Shown: positions 42,787 through 53,838, numbered from the stretch's first letter. The stretch: DNA of 64,000 nt from Azospirillum baldaniorum (GCF_003119195.2 NZ_CP022253.1:1196001-1260000); one strand, 5' to 3'. Notes: generated from the sequence alone by a model not told the origin. Numbers and translations are program-made.

Positions 42787-42940
42787 CGTATCGGCCGTCA
42801 GATCGGACAGACGAACCGCCGCCCACCGCTTCGGTGAGCCGGCGCAGGTTCGCCTGCCGCCGCGGGTCCCCGGGGGACAGATTTTGGGGTGCCGGTGGCG
42901 CAGTCGCGTCACCGAAACGAGGTGCAAGGGACGTTTGGAC

Positions 42941-43249
<309 letters not shown>

Positions 43250-43309
43250 TTCGTTGCTGTTGAGGGACCTCTCCCTCTGAGGATGTCCCTGGTCAGGAGA
43301 TAAAGAACA

Positions 43310-44020
43310 ATGCGATCCGGTTTGATCGCGCAGAAAGTCGGCATGACCCGCGTCTTCACGGACGACGGGCAGCACGTGCCGGTGACTGTGCTGAAAGTCG
43401 ACAGCTGCCAGGTCGTCGCCGTCCGCACCGAGGACAAGGATGGCTACACCGCCGTCCAGCTCGGCGCAGGCGCCATCAAGGTGAAGAACGTCACGAAGCC
43501 GCAGCGCGGGCATTTCGCCAAGGCGCGCGTCGAGCCCAAGCGCAAGCTGGTCGAGTTCCGCGTCGATGCCGACGCGCTGATCGAGGTCGGCGCCGAGCTC
43601 TCGGCTGCGCATTTCCTCCCGGGCCAGTTCGTCGACGTCACCGGCACTTCCATCGGTAAGGGCTTCGCCGGTCCGATGAAGCGCTGGAACTTCGGTGGTC
43701 TGCGCGCGACGCACGGCGTGTCGGTGTCGCACCGCTCGCACGGTTCGACGGGTAACCGCCAGGACCCCGGCAAGGTCTTCAAGAACAAGAAGATGGCCGG
43801 TCATCTCGGCGACGAGAAGGTCACGGTTCTGAACCTGAAGGTCGTGTCGGTCGATGAGGACCGCGGTCTGATCTTCCTCAAGGGTGCCGTTCCGGGCGCC
43901 GAGGGAGCTTGGCTCCGCATCCGCGACGCGGTGAAGAAGAAGGCTCCGGAAGGTCTGCCGTTCCCCGCCGGGATCAAGGCTGCGCCGGCCGCTGAAGCCG
44001 CCGCCGAGCCGCAGGAGTGA
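43310..44020 (+). CDS. rplC: 50S ribosomal protein L3
   Basis: A 236-residue early-assembly protein near the peptidyl-transferase centre. It opens [16 protein letters not shown], with [39 protein letters not shown] near 115-153, the rRNA-binding extension whose Gln is methylated by PrmB in other bacteria. It has a short C-terminal Ala-rich tail. The stop overlaps the region of the rplD start. Confidence 0.97.
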   Translation: MRSGLIAQKVGMTRVFTDDGQHVPVTVLKVDSCQVVAVRTEDKDGYTAVQLGAGAIKVKNVTKPQRGHFAKARVEPKRKLVEFRVDADALIEVGAELSAAHFLPGQFVDVTGTSIGKGFAGPMKRWNFGGLRATHGVSVSHRSHGSTGNRQDPGKVFKNKKMAGHLGDEKVTVLNLKVVSVDEDRGLIFLKGAVPGAEGAWLRIRDAVKKKAPEGLPFPAGIKAAPAAEAAAEPQE

Positions 44021-44025
44021 TGGCC

Positions 44026-44646
44026 ATGAAGGCGACCATTAAGAACCTGAACAACGAGACCGTCGGCGAGATCGAGCTGGCTGACGAGATCTTCGGCCTT
44101 CCGTCCCGCACGGACATCCTCGCCCGTATGGTCAACTGGCAGCTGGCCAAGCGCCGCGCCGGTACGCACAAGACCAAGACGATCAGCGAGATCTCCGGCA
44201 CCGGCAAGAAGCCGTACCGCCAGAAGGGCACCGGCCGCGCCCGTCAGGGCTCCATGCGCTCCGCCCAGTTCCGTGGCGGTGCGACCATCTTCGGCCCGGT
44301 CGTCCGTTCGCACGAGCACGACCTGACCAAGAAGGTCCGCAAGCTGGCCCTGAAGACCGCGCTGTCCACCAAGGCCGCGGAAGGCAAGCTCCTGGTCCTC
44401 GACGCCGCTTCGGCCGAGAGCCACAAGACCAAGGAACTGGCTGTCCGTCTCGCTTCGCTCGGCCTGACCTCGGCTCTGATCATCGATGGCGCCAACCTGA
44501 ACGAGAACTTCGCTCGGGCCTCGCGCAACATCCCGCTGATCGACGTGCTGCCGGAGCAGGGCGCCAACGTCTACGACATTCTTCGCCGCGATACGCTGGT
44601 CCTGACCCGCAACGCGGTCGAGCAGCTGGAGGCTCGCCTGAAATGA
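44026..44646 (+). CDS. rplD: 50S ribosomal protein L4
   Basis: A 206-residue protein lining the exit tunnel. It contains the tunnel loop [36 protein letters not shown] near 53-88. The ATG at 44026 has the better-spaced GCAGGAG site (8 nt); starts at 44017 and 44020 would sit on the ribosome-binding site. It overlaps rplW by 4 bp. In E. coli it represses the S10 operon. Confidence 0.96.
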   Translation: MKATIKNLNNETVGEIELADEIFGLPSRTDILARMVNWQLAKRRAGTHKTKTISEISGTGKKPYRQKGTGRARQGSMRSAQFRGGATIFGPVVRSHEHDLTKKVRKLALKTALSTKAAEGKLLVLDAASAESHKTKELAVRLASLGLTSALIIDGANLNENFARASRNIPLIDVLPEQGANVYDILRRDTLVLTRNAVEQLEARLK

Positions 44647-44960
44647 GCAAGCAGTCGAAACCTGCGGTGAGCCAGGAGCGGATGTACGACCTCATCCTGG
44701 CTCCGGTGATCACCGAGAAGTCGACGATGGCGTCGGAGCACAATCAGGTGACGTTCCGCGTGCCGCTGTCGGCGACCAAGCCGGAGATCAAGTCGGCGGT
44801 CGAGGGGCTGTTCAACGTGAAGGTGACGGCGGTCAACACCCTGGTTACCAAGGGCAAGACCAAGCGCTTCCGCGGCACCATCGGCCGTCGCTCGGACTTC
44901 AAGAAGGCCGTCGTGACCCTCGCCGAGGGGAACAAGATCGACGTGACCACGGGCATCTGA
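44643..44960 (+). CDS. rplW: 50S ribosomal protein L23
   Basis: A 105-residue tunnel-exit protein where trigger factor and SRP dock. It shows [26 protein letters not shown] near 15-40 and [18 protein letters not shown] near 63. Start ATG overlaps the rplD stop (ATGA). Confidence 0.97.
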   Translation: MSKQSKPAVSQERMYDLILAPVITEKSTMASEHNQVTFRVPLSATKPEIKSAVEGLFNVKVTAVNTLVTKGKTKRFRGTIGRRSDFKKAVVTLAEGNKIDVTTGI

Positions 44961-44976
44961 GCGGGAGTGTGATCCG

Positions 44977-45804
44977 ATGGCTCTGAAGCAATATCGCCCA
45001 ATTACGCCGTCGCTCCGCCAGCTGGTCATCGTCGACCGCTCGGAGCTGTGGAAGGGCAAGCCGGTCAAGACCCTCACCGAGGGCCTGACCAAGTCCGGCG
45101 GCCGCAACAACACCGGCCGCATCACCGCGCGCCGGATGGGTGGCGGTCACAAGCGCGTCTACCGTCTGGTGGACTTCAAGCGCCGTAAGTTCAACGTTCC
45201 GGCGACCGTCGAGCGCCTGGAGTACGATCCGAACCGTACGGCCTTCATCGCCCTCATCAAGTATGAGGACGGCACCATGTCCTACATTCTGGCGCCGCAG
45301 CGCCTGAAGGTGGGCGACACGGTGATCGCCGGCGAGAAGGTGGATGTGAAGCCCGGCAACGCCATGCCGCTGAAGAACATCCCGGTCGGTTCGGTGCTGC
45401 ACAACGTCGAGCTGAAGCCCGGCAAGGGTGGTCAGCTGGCCCGTTCGGCCGGCACCTACCTGCAGCTGGTCGGTCGCGACGGTGGCTACGCCCAGCTGAA
45501 GCTGCCCTCGGGCGAGCTTCGCGTGGTCCGCGGCGACTGCATGGCCACCCTGGGTGCCGTGTCGAACCCGGACAACATGAACACCAACAAGGGCAAGGCC
45601 GGTCGCAGCCGTTGGCTGGGCATCCGTCCGTCCGTCCGTGGTGTCGCCATGAACCCGATCGATCACCCGCACGGTGGTGGTGAAGGCCGCACTTCGGGTG
45701 GCCGTCATCCGGTCACGCCGTGGGGCAAGCCGACCAAGGGCAAGAAGACTCGTCACAACAAGAAGACGGATGGCCTGATCCTGCGCCGCCGTCATTCGAA
45801 GTAA
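44977..45804 (+). CDS. rplB: 50S ribosomal protein L2
   Basis: A 275-residue protein essential for peptidyl-transferase assembly. Conserved [29 protein letters not shown] near 40-68 and the C-terminal [38 protein letters not shown] near 223-260, including the critical His of HPHGGG. It is 12 bp upstream of rpsS. Confidence 0.98.
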   Translation: MALKQYRPITPSLRQLVIVDRSELWKGKPVKTLTEGLTKSGGRNNTGRITARRMGGGHKRVYRLVDFKRRKFNVPATVERLEYDPNRTAFIALIKYEDGTMSYILAPQRLKVGDTVIAGEKVDVKPGNAMPLKNIPVGSVLHNVELKPGKGGQLARSAGTYLQLVGRDGGYAQLKLPSGELRVVRGDCMATLGAVSNPDNMNTNKGKAGRSRWLGIRPSVRGVAMNPIDHPHGGGEGRTSGGRHPVTPWGKPTKGKKTRHNKKTDGLILRRRHSK

Positions 45805-45816
45805 GGAGGGCGGACG

Positions 45817-46095
45817 ATGGCACGCTCCGTTTGGAAGGGCCCGTTCGTCGACGGCTACCTGCTCAAGAAGGCGGACAAGTCGCGGGCCTCGGGCCGCAAC
45901 GAGATCATCAAGATCTGGTCGCGTCGCTCGACGATCCTGCCGCAGTTCGTGGGTCTCACGTTCGGCGTGTACAATGGCCACAAGTTCCTGCCGGTTCTGG
46001 TGACCGAGAACATGATCGGCCACAAGTTCGGTGAGTTCGCTCCGACGCGCACCTTCTACGGGCACGCGGCGGACAAGAAGGCGAAGAGGAAGTAA
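45817..46095 (+). CDS. rpsS: 30S ribosomal protein S19
   Basis: A 92-residue protein of the 30S head that contacts S13. It opens [21 protein letters not shown] and has [30 protein letters not shown] near 28-58 and [12 protein letters not shown] near 74. AAGGAGG precedes the ATG. Confidence 0.98.
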   Translation: MARSVWKGPFVDGYLLKKADKSRASGRNEIIKIWSRRSTILPQFVGLTFGVYNGHKFLPVLVTENMIGHKFGEFAPTRTFYGHAADKKAKRK

Positions 46096-46098
46096 GCC

Positions 46099-46494
46099 AT
46101 GGGCAAGCCCTCCAACCCCAGCCGTATCGCGGAGAACGAGGCCATCGCCTCCAATCCGATGATCCGCACCAGCCCGCGCAAGCTGAACCTCGTCGCCCAG
46201 CTCATCCGGAACAAGGATGCCAGCAGCGCCGTGGCCGAGCTGACCTTCTCCAAGCGCCGCATCGCCGGCGAGGTGAAGAAGGTCCTCCAGGCCGCGATCG
46301 CCAACGCCGAGAACAACCATCAGCTCGATGTGGACCGCCTGTACGTCTCCTCGGCGACGGTCGGCCGCGCCCTGGTGATGAAGCGCTTCCACGCCCGTGC
46401 CCGTGGGCGCGGCGCGCGGGTCGAGAAGCTGTTCTCCAACCTGACGATCATCGTGCGTGAGCGCGACGCCGCCGCTGCCGAAGGGGCCGAGTAA
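46099..46494 (+). CDS. rplV: 50S ribosomal protein L22
   Basis: A 131-residue protein whose beta hairpin lines the exit tunnel. It shows [33 protein letters not shown] near 22-54 and [28 protein letters not shown] near 94-121, with the macrolide-contact hairpin intact. An N-terminal extension of about 15 residues ([15 protein letters not shown]) is beyond the E. coli form, as usual in alphaproteobacteria. Confidence 0.97.
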   Translation: MGKPSNPSRIAENEAIASNPMIRTSPRKLNLVAQLIRNKDASSAVAELTFSKRRIAGEVKKVLQAAIANAENNHQLDVDRLYVSSATVGRALVMKRFHARARGRGARVEKLFSNLTIIVRERDAAAAEGAE

Positions 46495-46495
46495 G

Positions 46496-47272
46496 ATGGG
46501 TCAGAAAGTCAATCCGATCGGGCTGCGCCTCGGCATCAACCGGACCTGGGACAGCCGTTGGTTCGCCAAGCGCGACTACGCCAACCTGCTGCACCAGGAC
46601 CTGAAGCTGCGCGGTTACCTGCAGGGTCGCCTGCAGCAGGCCGGCTGCTCGCGCGTTATCATCGAGCGTCCGGCCAAGAAGGCCCGCGTCACCATCCACT
46701 CGGCCCGTCCGGGCGTGGTGATCGGCAAGAAGGGCGCGGACATCGAGAAGCTGCGCACCGAGCTGTCGAAGATGGCCGGCGGCGAAGTGAGCCTGAACAT
46801 CATCGAGATCCGCAAGCCGGAGATCGATGCCAAGCTCATCGCCGAGAACATCTCCAACCAGCTCGAGCGCCGTGTCGCCTTCCGCCGCGCCATGAAGCGT
46901 GCGGTCCAGTCGGCCATGCGTCTGGGCGCCCAGGGCATCCGGATCAACTGCTCCGGTCGTCTCGGCGGCGCCGAGATCGCCCGCCTGGAGTGGTACCGCG
47001 AGGGCCGCGTTCCGCTGCACACCCTGCGTGCGGACATCGACTACGGCACCGCGACCGCGAAGACCACCTACGGCACCTGCGGTGTCAAGGTGTGGGTCTT
47101 CAAGGGCGAGATCATGGCGCACGACCCGATGGCGCAGGACAAGCGCATGGGCACCGAGCCGGTGTCGACCGATGGCGAGCCGCGGCGCGAGCGTCGCGAG
47201 CGTGGTGACCGTGAGGAGCGTGGGGGCCGTGGTCGCGGCGACCGTGACCGCTCCGAGCGGGCTGACCGCTAG
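46496..47272 (+). CDS. rpsC: 30S ribosomal protein S3, with Arg-rich tail
   Basis: A 258-residue mRNA-entry protein. It opens [25 protein letters not shown]; the KH domain with [13 protein letters not shown] lies near 70-82, and [42 protein letters not shown] near 142-183. The last 45 residues are a low-complexity Arg/Glu/Gly/Asp tail ([20 protein letters not shown]), longer than E. coli S3 (233). The ATG at 46496 starts 2 bp after the rplV stop. Confidence 0.97.
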   Translation: MGQKVNPIGLRLGINRTWDSRWFAKRDYANLLHQDLKLRGYLQGRLQQAGCSRVIIERPAKKARVTIHSARPGVVIGKKGADIEKLRTELSKMAGGEVSLNIIEIRKPEIDAKLIAENISNQLERRVAFRRAMKRAVQSAMRLGAQGIRINCSGRLGGAEIARLEWYREGRVPLHTLRADIDYGTATAKTTYGTCGVKVWVFKGEIMAHDPMAQDKRMGTEPVSTDGEPRRERRERGDREERGGRGRGDRDRSERADR

Positions 47273-47287
47273 TAAGGGGCACGAGCG

Positions 47288-47719
47288 ATGCTTTCTCCGA
47301 AGCGTACCAAGTACCGCAAGGCCCACAAGGGCCGCATCCACGGCAACGCGAAGGGCGGCACCCAGCTGAACTTCGGCTCCTTCGGCCTCAAGGCCCTGGA
47401 GCCGGAGCGCATCACGGCCCGCCAGATCGAGGCGGCCCGCCGCGCGATCACCCGCGCCATGAAGCGTCAGGGCCGCGTGTGGATCCGCGTGTTCCCGGAC
47501 CTGCCGGTCTCCACCAAGCCCGCCGAAGTCCGCATGGGTTCCGGTAAGGGCACGCCCGAGTACTGGGCGGCCCGCGTTCATCCCGGCCGCATCCTGTTTG
47601 AGCTGGACGGCGTGCCCGCGGATGTGGCAAAGCAGGCGTTCGCCCTGGCGGCCGCCAAGCTGCCGATCAAGACCAAGCTGGTGACCCGCCTCGGCGGCGG
47701 TGAGGAGGTGGCGGCATGA
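47288..47719 (+). CDS. rplP: 50S ribosomal protein L16
   Basis: A 143-residue protein that helps place A-site tRNA. It opens [24 protein letters not shown] and contains [27 protein letters not shown] sequence near 48-70 and [23 protein letters not shown] near 82-104 with the conserved Arg whose hydroxylation is known in E. coli. Overlaps rpmC by 4 bp. Confidence 0.97.
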   Translation: MLSPKRTKYRKAHKGRIHGNAKGGTQLNFGSFGLKALEPERITARQIEAARRAITRAMKRQGRVWIRVFPDLPVSTKPAEVRMGSGKGTPEYWAARVHPGRILFELDGVPADVAKQAFALAAAKLPIKTKLVTRLGGGEEVAA

Positions 47720-47922
47720 AGTCCGTCGACGTTCGTGCGAAGAGCACCGAGGAGCTGAACGATCAGCTCCTCCAGCTCAAAAAGGAACAGTTCAACCTGC
47801 GTTTCCAGCGGGCCTCCGGCCAGCTGGAGAACACCGCGCGGGTGCGAGTGGTGCGTCGCGACATCGCGCGCATCAAGACGATCCTCGGCGAGCGTTCGCG
47901 CTCGGCCGAAGCCGGCAAGTAA
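47716..47922 (+). CDS. rpmC: 50S ribosomal protein L29
   Basis: A 68-residue two-helix protein at the tunnel exit. It reads [50 protein letters not shown], the complete family pattern. Start ATG overlaps the rplP stop (ATGA); 12 bp to rpsQ. Confidence 0.96.
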   Translation: MKSVDVRAKSTEELNDQLLQLKKEQFNLRFQRASGQLENTARVRVVRRDIARIKTILGERSRSAEAGK

Positions 47923-47934
47923 GGAGGGCTACCT

Positions 47935-48189
47935 ATGCCTCGCCGCGTTCTGCAGGGCACGGTGGTCAGCGACAAGGGCGACAAGACGGTTATCGTCCTG
48001 GTCGAGCGCCGCGTCATGCACCCCGTGTACAAGAAGTTCATTCGTCAGTCGAAGAAGTACGCCGCCCACGACGAGGGCAACCAGTTCAAGGTCGGCGATA
48101 CCGTTTCGATCATCGAATGCCGCCCGATCTCCAAGCGCAAGCGCTGGACGGTCGTGCTTGAGTCCGCCGCCGTTAGCGGCGCCGCGTAA
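47935..48189 (+). CDS. rpsQ: 30S ribosomal protein S17
   Basis: An 84-residue OB-fold primary binder of 16S rRNA. It shows [42 protein letters not shown] near 5-46 and [19 protein letters not shown] near 52-70. GGAGG precedes the ATG. Last gene of the S10 operon by the E. coli definition, here followed after 17 bp by rplN with no terminator. Confidence 0.97.
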   Translation: MPRRVLQGTVVSDKGDKTVIVLVERRVMHPVYKKFIRQSKKYAAHDEGNQFKVGDTVSIIECRPISKRKRWTVVLESAAVSGAA

Positions 48190-48206
48190 ACGGAAGGGTA
48201 CAAACC

Positions 48207-48575
48207 ATGATCCAGATGCAAACCAACCTGGAAGTCGCCGACAATAGCGGGGCGCGCCGGGTGCAGTGCATCAAGGTGCTTGGCGGGTCCAAGCGGAAGG
48301 TGGCCACCGTCGGCGACGTCATCGTCGTCTCCGTCAAGGAGGCCATTCCGAAGGGTCGCGTCAAGAAGGGCGACGTGCATCGCGCCGTCATCGTCCGCAC
48401 CGCGAAGGAACTGCGCCGGGAGGACGGGTCCGCGATCCGTTTCGACCGCAATGCCGCCGTGCTGATCAACAAGCAGGGCGAGCCGATCGGCACGCGTATC
48501 TTCGGGCCGGTCACTCGTGAGCTTCGCGGCAAGAAGTTCATGAAGATCATCTCGCTGGCGCCGGAGGTGCTGTGA
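48207..48575 (+). CDS. rplN: 50S ribosomal protein L14
   Basis: A 122-residue intersubunit-bridge protein. It opens [31 protein letters not shown] and has [31 protein letters not shown] near 78-109. The TGA stop overlaps the ATG of rplX by one base. Marks the start of the spc gene block. Confidence 0.97.
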   Translation: MIQMQTNLEVADNSGARRVQCIKVLGGSKRKVATVGDVIVVSVKEAIPKGRVKKGDVHRAVIVRTAKELRREDGSAIRFDRNAAVLINKQGEPIGTRIFGPVTRELRGKKFMKIISLAPEVL

Positions 48576-48892
48576 TGGCCGCGAAGATCAAGACCAAGGA
48601 CAAGGTCGTCATCCTTGCCGGCAAGGACAAGGGGAAGACCGGTGAGGTCCTCAAGGTCATCCCGGCGGAAAACCGTGTCGTCGTGCAGGGCGTGAACGTG
48701 GTGAAGAAGCACCAGCGTCCGAGCGCCACCTCGCAGGGCGGCATCGTTGAGTTCGAGGCGCCCATCAACGTCTCGAACGTTGCTCATGTCGACCCCAAGG
48801 ACGGCAAGCCGACCCGCGTCGGTTTCAAGGTCCTTGAGGATGGCCGCAAGGTGCGTGTCGCCAAGCGGTCCGGCGAAGTCATCGACGTGTGA
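48575..48892 (+). CDS. rplX: 50S ribosomal protein L24
   Basis: A 105-residue KOW-domain assembly initiator. It reads [53 protein letters not shown] near 6-59. ATG at 48575 has GGAGG 7 nt upstream; a GTG three bases earlier is less well spaced. Confidence 0.96.
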   Translation: MAAKIKTKDKVVILAGKDKGKTGEVLKVIPAENRVVVQGVNVVKKHQRPSATSQGGIVEFEAPINVSNVAHVDPKDGKPTRVGFKVLEDGRKVRVAKRSGEVIDV

Positions 48893-48903
48893 GGACCGGA
48901 CCA

Positions 48904-49446
48904 ATGGCTGCACGTTTGAAGGAAGTGTACGACTCCAAGATCCGCGCTGCGCTCAAGGCTGAGTTCGGCTACGCGAACGACATGGAAGTTCCGCGGATCG
49001 AGAAGATCGTCATCAACATGGGTGTCGGCGAGGCTGTCGGCGACTCCAAGAAGATCCAGAATGCGGTGAGCGAACTGACGGCGATCAGCGGCCAGAAGCC
49101 GATCGTCACGAAGTCCCGCAAGTCGATCGCGCAGTTCAAGCTGCGTGAGGGCATGGCGATCGGGTGCAAGGTCACGCTCCGTCGTGAGCGGATGTACGAG
49201 TTCCTGGATCGCCTGGTCACGATCGCGTTGCCGCGTGTCCGCGACTTCCGCGGCATCCCCGGCAACAGCTTCGACGGCCGTGGCAACTATGCCATGGGCG
49301 TGAAGGAGCAGATCATTTTCCCGGAGATCGACTACGACAAGATCGATCAGATCCGCGGCATGGACATCATTTTCGTCACCTCGGCGAAGACCGACAAGGA
49401 GGCCAAGGCTCTCCTGAAGGCCTTCGACATGCCGTTTGTGGCCTGA
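48904..49446 (+). CDS. rplE: 50S ribosomal protein L5
   Basis: A 180-residue 5S rRNA-binding protein that contacts the P-site tRNA. It has [29 protein letters not shown] near 25-53, [25 protein letters not shown] near 72-96 and [23 protein letters not shown] near 128-150. ATG at 48904 ([12 protein letters not shown]). Confidence 0.97.
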   Translation: MAARLKEVYDSKIRAALKAEFGYANDMEVPRIEKIVINMGVGEAVGDSKKIQNAVSELTAISGQKPIVTKSRKSIAQFKLREGMAIGCKVTLRRERMYEFLDRLVTIALPRVRDFRGIPGNSFDGRGNYAMGVKEQIIFPEIDYDKIDQIRGMDIIFVTSAKTDKEAKALLKAFDMPFVA

Positions 49447-49465
49447 TTGGCTGGAGCACGACCCC

Positions 49466-49771
49466 ATGGCTAAGACCAGTGCCATCGAGAAGAACAAGCG
49501 TCGCACCAAGCTGGTGAAGCAGTTCGCCAACAAGCGTGCCCGCCTGAAGGCCATCGCCTCCGATCGCTCCCTCCCGCCGGAAGAGCAGTTCGCCGCCCGC
49601 CTCAAGCTGGCCGAAATGCCGCGCAACTCGTCGAAGGTGCGCATCCGCAACCGCTGCGAAATGACCGGCCGTCCGCGGGCGTTCTATCGCAAGTTTAAGC
49701 TGTCCCGCGTCACCCTCCGTGAACTGGCCTCGACTGGCCAGATCCCGGGGATGGTGAAGTCGAGCTGGTAA
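49466..49771 (+). CDS. rpsN: 30S ribosomal protein S14
   Basis: A 101-residue head protein of the long, zinc-free type: the CxxC motifs of the short form are absent and the C-terminus reads [43 protein letters not shown]. It opens [20 protein letters not shown]. The start at 49466 is in a different frame from, and 19 bp after, the rplE stop. Confidence 0.97.
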   Translation: MAKTSAIEKNKRRTKLVKQFANKRARLKAIASDRSLPPEEQFAARLKLAEMPRNSSKVRIRNRCEMTGRPRAFYRKFKLSRVTLRELASTGQIPGMVKSSW

Positions 49772-49784
49772 GGAGGGTCGGAGA

Positions 49785-50183
49785 ATGTCTTTGAGCGATC
49801 CGCTCGGCGATATGCTGACCCGCATTCGCAACGGTCAGCACGCCCGTATGTCTGTTGTGCAGAGCCCGGCGTCGAAGCTGCGCAGCAACGTGCTTGAGGT
49901 TCTCAAGCGCGAGGGTTACATCCGCGGCTACTCCGAGGAGGAGCTGCGCCCCGGCATCAAGAACCTGAAGATCGAGCTGAAGTATCACGAAGGCGAGCCT
50001 GTGATTAAGCAGATCGCCCGTGTGTCGAAGCCCGGCCGCCGCGTCTATTCGAAGATCACCGATCTGCCCCGCGTCTTCAACGGCCTCGGCATCGCGATCC
50101 TCTCCACGCCGCGCGGCGTGATGTCGGACAATGAGGCCCGCGCCGCCAACGTCGGCGGTGAAGTCCTCTGCCGCGTGTTCTAA
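49785..50183 (+). CDS. rpsH: 30S ribosomal protein S8
   Basis: A 132-residue primary 16S rRNA binder. It shows [42 protein letters not shown] near 5-46 and [32 protein letters not shown] at the end. In E. coli S8 represses the spc operon; GGAGG before the ATG is intact. Confidence 0.97.
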   Translation: MSLSDPLGDMLTRIRNGQHARMSVVQSPASKLRSNVLEVLKREGYIRGYSEEELRPGIKNLKIELKYHEGEPVIKQIARVSKPGRRVYSKITDLPRVFNGLGIAILSTPRGVMSDNEARAANVGGEVLCRVF

Positions 50184-50196
50184 GGGGGACCCTTCG

Positions 50197-50730
50197 ATGT
50201 CGCGCATTGGAAAGCATCCCGTGCCGGTTCCGGCTGGTGTTGACGTCTCCGTCAACGGCCAGCAGGTGTCGGCCAAGGGCAAGCTGGGTTCGCTCAGCCT
50301 GACCCTCATCGACGACATCACGGCCAAGCTGGAAGACGGCAAGGTCGTGGTGGCCCCGGCGAACGACAGCAAGCGCGCCCGCGTCATGTGGGCAACCTCG
50401 CGCACCCTGATCAACAACATGGTCACGGGCGTCAACCAGGGCTTCACCATCAACCTCGAGATCAACGGCGTCGGTTACCGTGCCGCCGTGCAGGGCAAGG
50501 AGCTGGTCATGCAGCTCGGCTACTCGCACGACGTCAAGTACCCGATCCCGGAGGGCATCACCATCAAGTGTGACAAGCCCACCGCGATCTCGGTGTCGGG
50601 CTTCGACAAGCAGAAGGTCGGTCAAGTCGCCGCGGAGATCCGCGGTTGGAAGAAGCCGGAGCCCTATAAGGGCAAGGGCATCAAGTACGAGACCGAGACG
50701 CTGATCCGCAAGGAAGGCAAGAAGAAGTAA
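50197..50730 (+). CDS. rplF: 50S ribosomal protein L6
   Basis: A 177-residue protein near the sarcin-ricin loop. It opens [31 protein letters not shown] and ends with [36 protein letters not shown], the full family signature. The start at 50197 lies 14 bp after the rpsH stop. Confidence 0.97.
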   Translation: MSRIGKHPVPVPAGVDVSVNGQQVSAKGKLGSLSLTLIDDITAKLEDGKVVVAPANDSKRARVMWATSRTLINNMVTGVNQGFTINLEINGVGYRAAVQGKELVMQLGYSHDVKYPIPEGITIKCDKPTAISVSGFDKQKVGQVAAEIRGWKKPEPYKGKGIKYETETLIRKEGKKK

Positions 50731-50738
50731 GGTCCGCC

Positions 50739-51101
50739 ATGCTCAAGCCAAAGCAACTCCACGAGCGCCGCAAGCAGCGCGTGCGCGCGCAGATTGCCAA
50801 GAAGGCCGGCGGGCGGGCTCGCCTCTCGGTTTTCCGGTCCAATCTGCACATCTACGCCCAGATCATCGACGACGAGAACGGCCGCACGGTCGCCTCGGCC
50901 TCGTCCGTGGAAAAGGAGCTGCGCGAGCAGCTCAAGCACGGTGGGAACGTCGAAGCCGCCCAGAAGATCGGTGCGCTCATCGCCGAGCGCGCCAAGGCGG
51001 CGGGCGTCACCGAGGTCGTGTTCGACCGTGGTGGCTACATTTACCACGGCCGGGTCAAGGCCCTGGCTGACGCCGCCCGCGAGGGCGGGCTGTCGTTCTA
51101 A
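50739..51101 (+). CDS. rplR: 50S ribosomal protein L18
   Basis: A 120-residue 5S rRNA-binding protein. It has [45 protein letters not shown] near 11-55 and [27 protein letters not shown] at the end. An 8-bp gap follows rplF. Confidence 0.97.
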   Translation: MLKPKQLHERRKQRVRAQIAKKAGGRARLSVFRSNLHIYAQIIDDENGRTVASASSVEKELREQLKHGGNVEAAQKIGALIAERAKAAGVTEVVFDRGGYIYHGRVKALADAAREGGLSF

Positions 51102-51113
51102 GGAGGCTCCGAA

Positions 51114-51695
51114 ATGGCACGTGAAAGAGGCGAGCGGAGCGACCGTGATCGGCAGCCGCGCGATCGCGACCGGGAAGAGAGCGAGCTGATTGAAAAGCTC
51201 GTTGGGATCAACCGCGTCGCCAAGGTTGTGAAGGGTGGCCGTCGCTTCGGCTTCGCCGCCCTGGTGGTGGTCGGTGACGGCAAGGGCCGCGTCGGCGTCG
51301 GATCGGGCAAGGCCCGTGAAGTGCCGGAGGCGATCCGCAAGGCCACCGACCAGGCGAAGCGCGGCATGATCCGCGTTCCGCTGCGCGAAGGCCGCACGCT
51401 GCACCACGACTCCAACGGTCACTTCGGTGCCGGCAAGGTCGTGCTGCGCACCGCCCCGGCCGGTACCGGCATCATCGCCGGCGGTCCGATGCGCGCGATC
51501 TTCGAGGCGCTGGGTGTGCAGGACGTGGTGACGAAGTCCATCGGCACCTCGAACCCGCACAACATGATCAAGGCGACCTTCGACGCCCTGTCGCAGGTTT
51601 CCAGCCCGCGCAGCGTCGCCGCCCGCCGCGGCCGTCGCGTGAGCGACATCCTCGGCAAGCGTGAAACCGGCGCCGCCGGTGCGCAGGAGGCTTGA
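51114..51695 (+). CDS. rpsE: 30S ribosomal protein S5
   Basis: A 193-residue fidelity protein. After a charged N-terminal stretch rich in Arg and Asp come [48 protein letters not shown] near 31-80 and the double-stranded RNA-binding-like fold, with [46 protein letters not shown] near 104-149. GGAGG precedes the ATG. Confidence 0.97.
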   Translation: MARERGERSDRDRQPRDRDREESELIEKLVGINRVAKVVKGGRRFGFAALVVVGDGKGRVGVGSGKAREVPEAIRKATDQAKRGMIRVPLREGRTLHHDSNGHFGAGKVVLRTAPAGTGIIAGGPMRAIFEALGVQDVVTKSIGTSNPHNMIKATFDALSQVSSPRSVAARRGRRVSDILGKRETGAAGAQEA

Positions 51696-51697
51696 TC

Positions 51698-51889
51698 ATG
51701 GCCGAGAAGAAGACCGTCATCGTCACCCAGACCGGCAGCCCGATCGGTCGTAAGCACGACCAGCGCGAGACGCTGGTCGGTCTGGGTCTCAACAAGCTGC
51801 ACCGGACCCGCGAGCTGGAGGACACTCCGGCCGTGCGGGGCATGATCGCCAAGGTCGCGCACCTGGTCCGCGTCGAGAACGAGGGCTGA
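51698..51889 (+). CDS. rpmD: 50S ribosomal protein L30
   Basis: A 63-residue protein: [57 protein letters not shown], the entire family pattern. ATG at 51698, with CAGGAGG from the end of rpsE as ribosome-binding site, 2 bp after the rpsE stop. Confidence 0.95.
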   Translation: MAEKKTVIVTQTGSPIGRKHDQRETLVGLGLNKLHRTRELEDTPAVRGMIAKVAHLVRVENEG

Positions 51890-51893
51890 ACCC

Positions 51894-52379
51894 ATGACGA
51901 AGCTGAACGATCTCCGGGACAACCCCGGTGCCCGTAAGGAGCGCATGCGCGTCGGCCGCGGTATCGGTTCGGGCAAGGGCAAGACCGGCGGCCGTGGCGT
52001 CAAGGGTCAGACCTCGCGCACCGGCGTGGCCATCAACGGCTTTGAAGGCGGCCAGATGCCCCTTCACCGCCGCCTTCCGAAGCGCGGTTTCCGCAACATC
52101 TTCGCGAAGGAATACTCGGTCGTGAACCTGGGCCTGGTCCAGAAGTTCATCGACGCCGGCAAGCTCGACGCCAGCCAGACCATCGATGCGGTGGCTCTGG
52201 AAGCGGCGGGCGTCACCGGCAAGGTGAAGAAGGACGGCATTCGTCTGCTGGGCAAGGGCGCCCTGACGACGAAGGCCAGCTTCACCGTGGCCGGCGCCTC
52301 CAAGTCGGCTGTGGAAGCGGTCGAGAAGGCGGGTGGCAGCGTCACGCTGACCGCGTCCGCCGCCGAAGCCGCCGAGTGA
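51894..52379 (+). CDS. rplO: 50S ribosomal protein L15
   Basis: A 161-residue protein with the Gly/Arg/Lys-rich N-terminal extension [39 protein letters not shown] (3-41) and the C-terminal domain with [25 protein letters not shown] near 60. 4 bp after rpmD. A small inverted repeat (GCCCGCGC-TTGC-GCGCGGGC, about 52387-52406) follows it before secY. Confidence 0.97.
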   Translation: MTKLNDLRDNPGARKERMRVGRGIGSGKGKTGGRGVKGQTSRTGVAINGFEGGQMPLHRRLPKRGFRNIFAKEYSVVNLGLVQKFIDAGKLDASQTIDAVALEAAGVTGKVKKDGIRLLGKGALTTKASFTVAGASKSAVEAVEKAGGSVTLTASAAEAAE

Positions 52380-52497
52380 TCGGAAGCCCGCGCTTGCGCG
52401 CGGGCATCTTCCGGCACTAAATGAAGCGAAGTTGCGAGGGGCGGCCTGCATCCTGCAGGACCGCCCCGTTCGTGCATTAGGGACAGGGATACGACCC

Positions 52498-53838
52498 ATG
52501 GCATCAGCGGCCGAGCAGCTTGCCGCGAACATTAATTTCGGGGCCTTCTCCAAGGCGACCGAGCTGAAGAAGCGGATCTGGTTCACCCTTGGTGCCTTGA
52601 TCATTTACCGCCTGGGCACCTACATCCCGATTCCGGGCGTCAACCCGCAGATCCTGGCCGATATTTTCCGGCAGCAGGGCGGGGGCATCCTGGGCATGTT
52701 CGACATGCTGGCCGGCGGCGCGCTGCACCGCATGACGATCTTCGCGCTCAACATCATGCCGTACATTTCGGCCTCCATCATCGTGCAGCTTCTGACCGCG
52801 GTGTCGCCGCAGATGGAAGCGCTGAAGAAGGAGGGCGAGTCGGGCCGCAAGAAGCTGAACCAGTACACCCGCTACGGCACCGTCCTTCTGGCGACCGTGC
52901 AGGCCTGGGGCTTGGCGGTGGGGCTTGAGGCGATGACCGGCGCGTCCGGCGCCGCGGTTCCGGAACCGGGGCTGTTCTTCAAGATCGCCACCGTCATCAC
53001 GCTGGTCGGCGGCACGATGTTCCTGATGTGGCTGGGCGAGCAGATCACCGCCCGCGGCATCGGCAACGGCATCTCCCTCATCATCTTCGCCGGCATCGTC
53101 GCCGAGCTGCCGCGCGCTCTCGTCAGCACGCTGGAGCTGGGCCGCACCGGCGCGCTGTCCACGCTGTTCATCGTCTTCCTGCTGCTGATGGCGGTGGGCG
53201 TCGTGTTCTTCATCGTGTTCATGGAGCGCGCGCAGCGCCGGCTGCTGATCCAGTATCCGAAGCGGCAGATGGGCAACCGCGTGTTCGGTGGCGAAGCGTC
53301 GCACCTGCCGCTGAAGCTGAACACTTCGGGCGTCATCCCGCCGATCTTCGCGTCGTCGCTGCTGCTGCTGCCGCTGACCGCGGTCGGCTTTGCCGGCGGC
53401 GAGGGTCCGGAGTGGCTGCAGACCGTCACGCGCTATCTCGCGCACGGCACGCCGCTCTACATGATCCTGTATTCGGCGCTGATCATCTTCTTCTGCTTCT
53501 TCTACACGGCCATCGTCTTCAACCCCGCGGACACGGCCGAGAACCTGCGTAAGTATGGCGGTTTCATTCCCGGCATCCGTCCGGGCAAGAACACCGCGGA
53601 CTACATCGACTACGTGCTGACCCGGTTGACGGTGATCGGCTCGGCCTACCTTGTGGCGGTTTGTCTCCTCCCCGAAATCCTGATTTCCCAGCATTCGGTT
53701 CCGTTCTATTTTGGCGGCACCAGCCTGCTGATCGTGGTCACGGTGACGATGGACACGGTTGCGCAGATTCATTCCCATCTGCTGGCCCACCAGTATGAGG
53801 GGCTGATTAAAAAAGCGAAGCTTCGGGGGAGAAAGTAA
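52498..53838 (+). CDS. secY: preprotein translocase subunit SecY
   Basis: A 446-residue channel subunit with ten predicted membrane spans. It opens with a cytosolic helix and LKKRIWFTLGALIIYRLGTYIPIPGVNP near 22-50; the plug helix region with GGALHRMTIFALNIMPYISASIIVQLL near 76-102 and the SecA/ribosome loops with YPKRQMGN near 255 and ADTAENLRKYGGFIPGIRPG near 343 are intact. The partner SecE is at 25215. ATG at 52498; the stop overlaps adk by one base. Confidence 0.97.
   Translation: MASAAEQLAANINFGAFSKATELKKRIWFTLGALIIYRLGTYIPIPGVNPQILADIFRQQGGGILGMFDMLAGGALHRMTIFALNIMPYISASIIVQLLTAVSPQMEALKKEGESGRKKLNQYTRYGTVLLATVQAWGLAVGLEAMTGASGAAVPEPGLFFKIATVITLVGGTMFLMWLGEQITARGIGNGISLIIFAGIVAELPRALVSTLELGRTGALSTLFIVFLLLMAVGVVFFIVFMERAQRRLLIQYPKRQMGNRVFGGEASHLPLKLNTSGVIPPIFASSLLLLPLTAVGFAGGEGPEWLQTVTRYLAHGTPLYMILYSALIIFFCFFYTAIVFNPADTAENLRKYGGFIPGIRPGKNTADYIDYVLTRLTVIGSAYLVAVCLLPEILISQHSVPFYFGGTSLLIVVTVTMDTVAQIHSHLLAHQYEGLIKKAKLRGRK

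Larger units (their letters stand above)
42535..42940 (+). promoter_or_regulatory. S10 operon leader region
   Basis: About 400 bases without a gene, with the promoter at 42617-42645 and an attenuator-like hairpin at 42747-42786. The leader before rpsJ is near 290 nt. In E. coli the S10 leader is bound by L4; whether that applies here cannot be seen. Confidence 0.6.
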
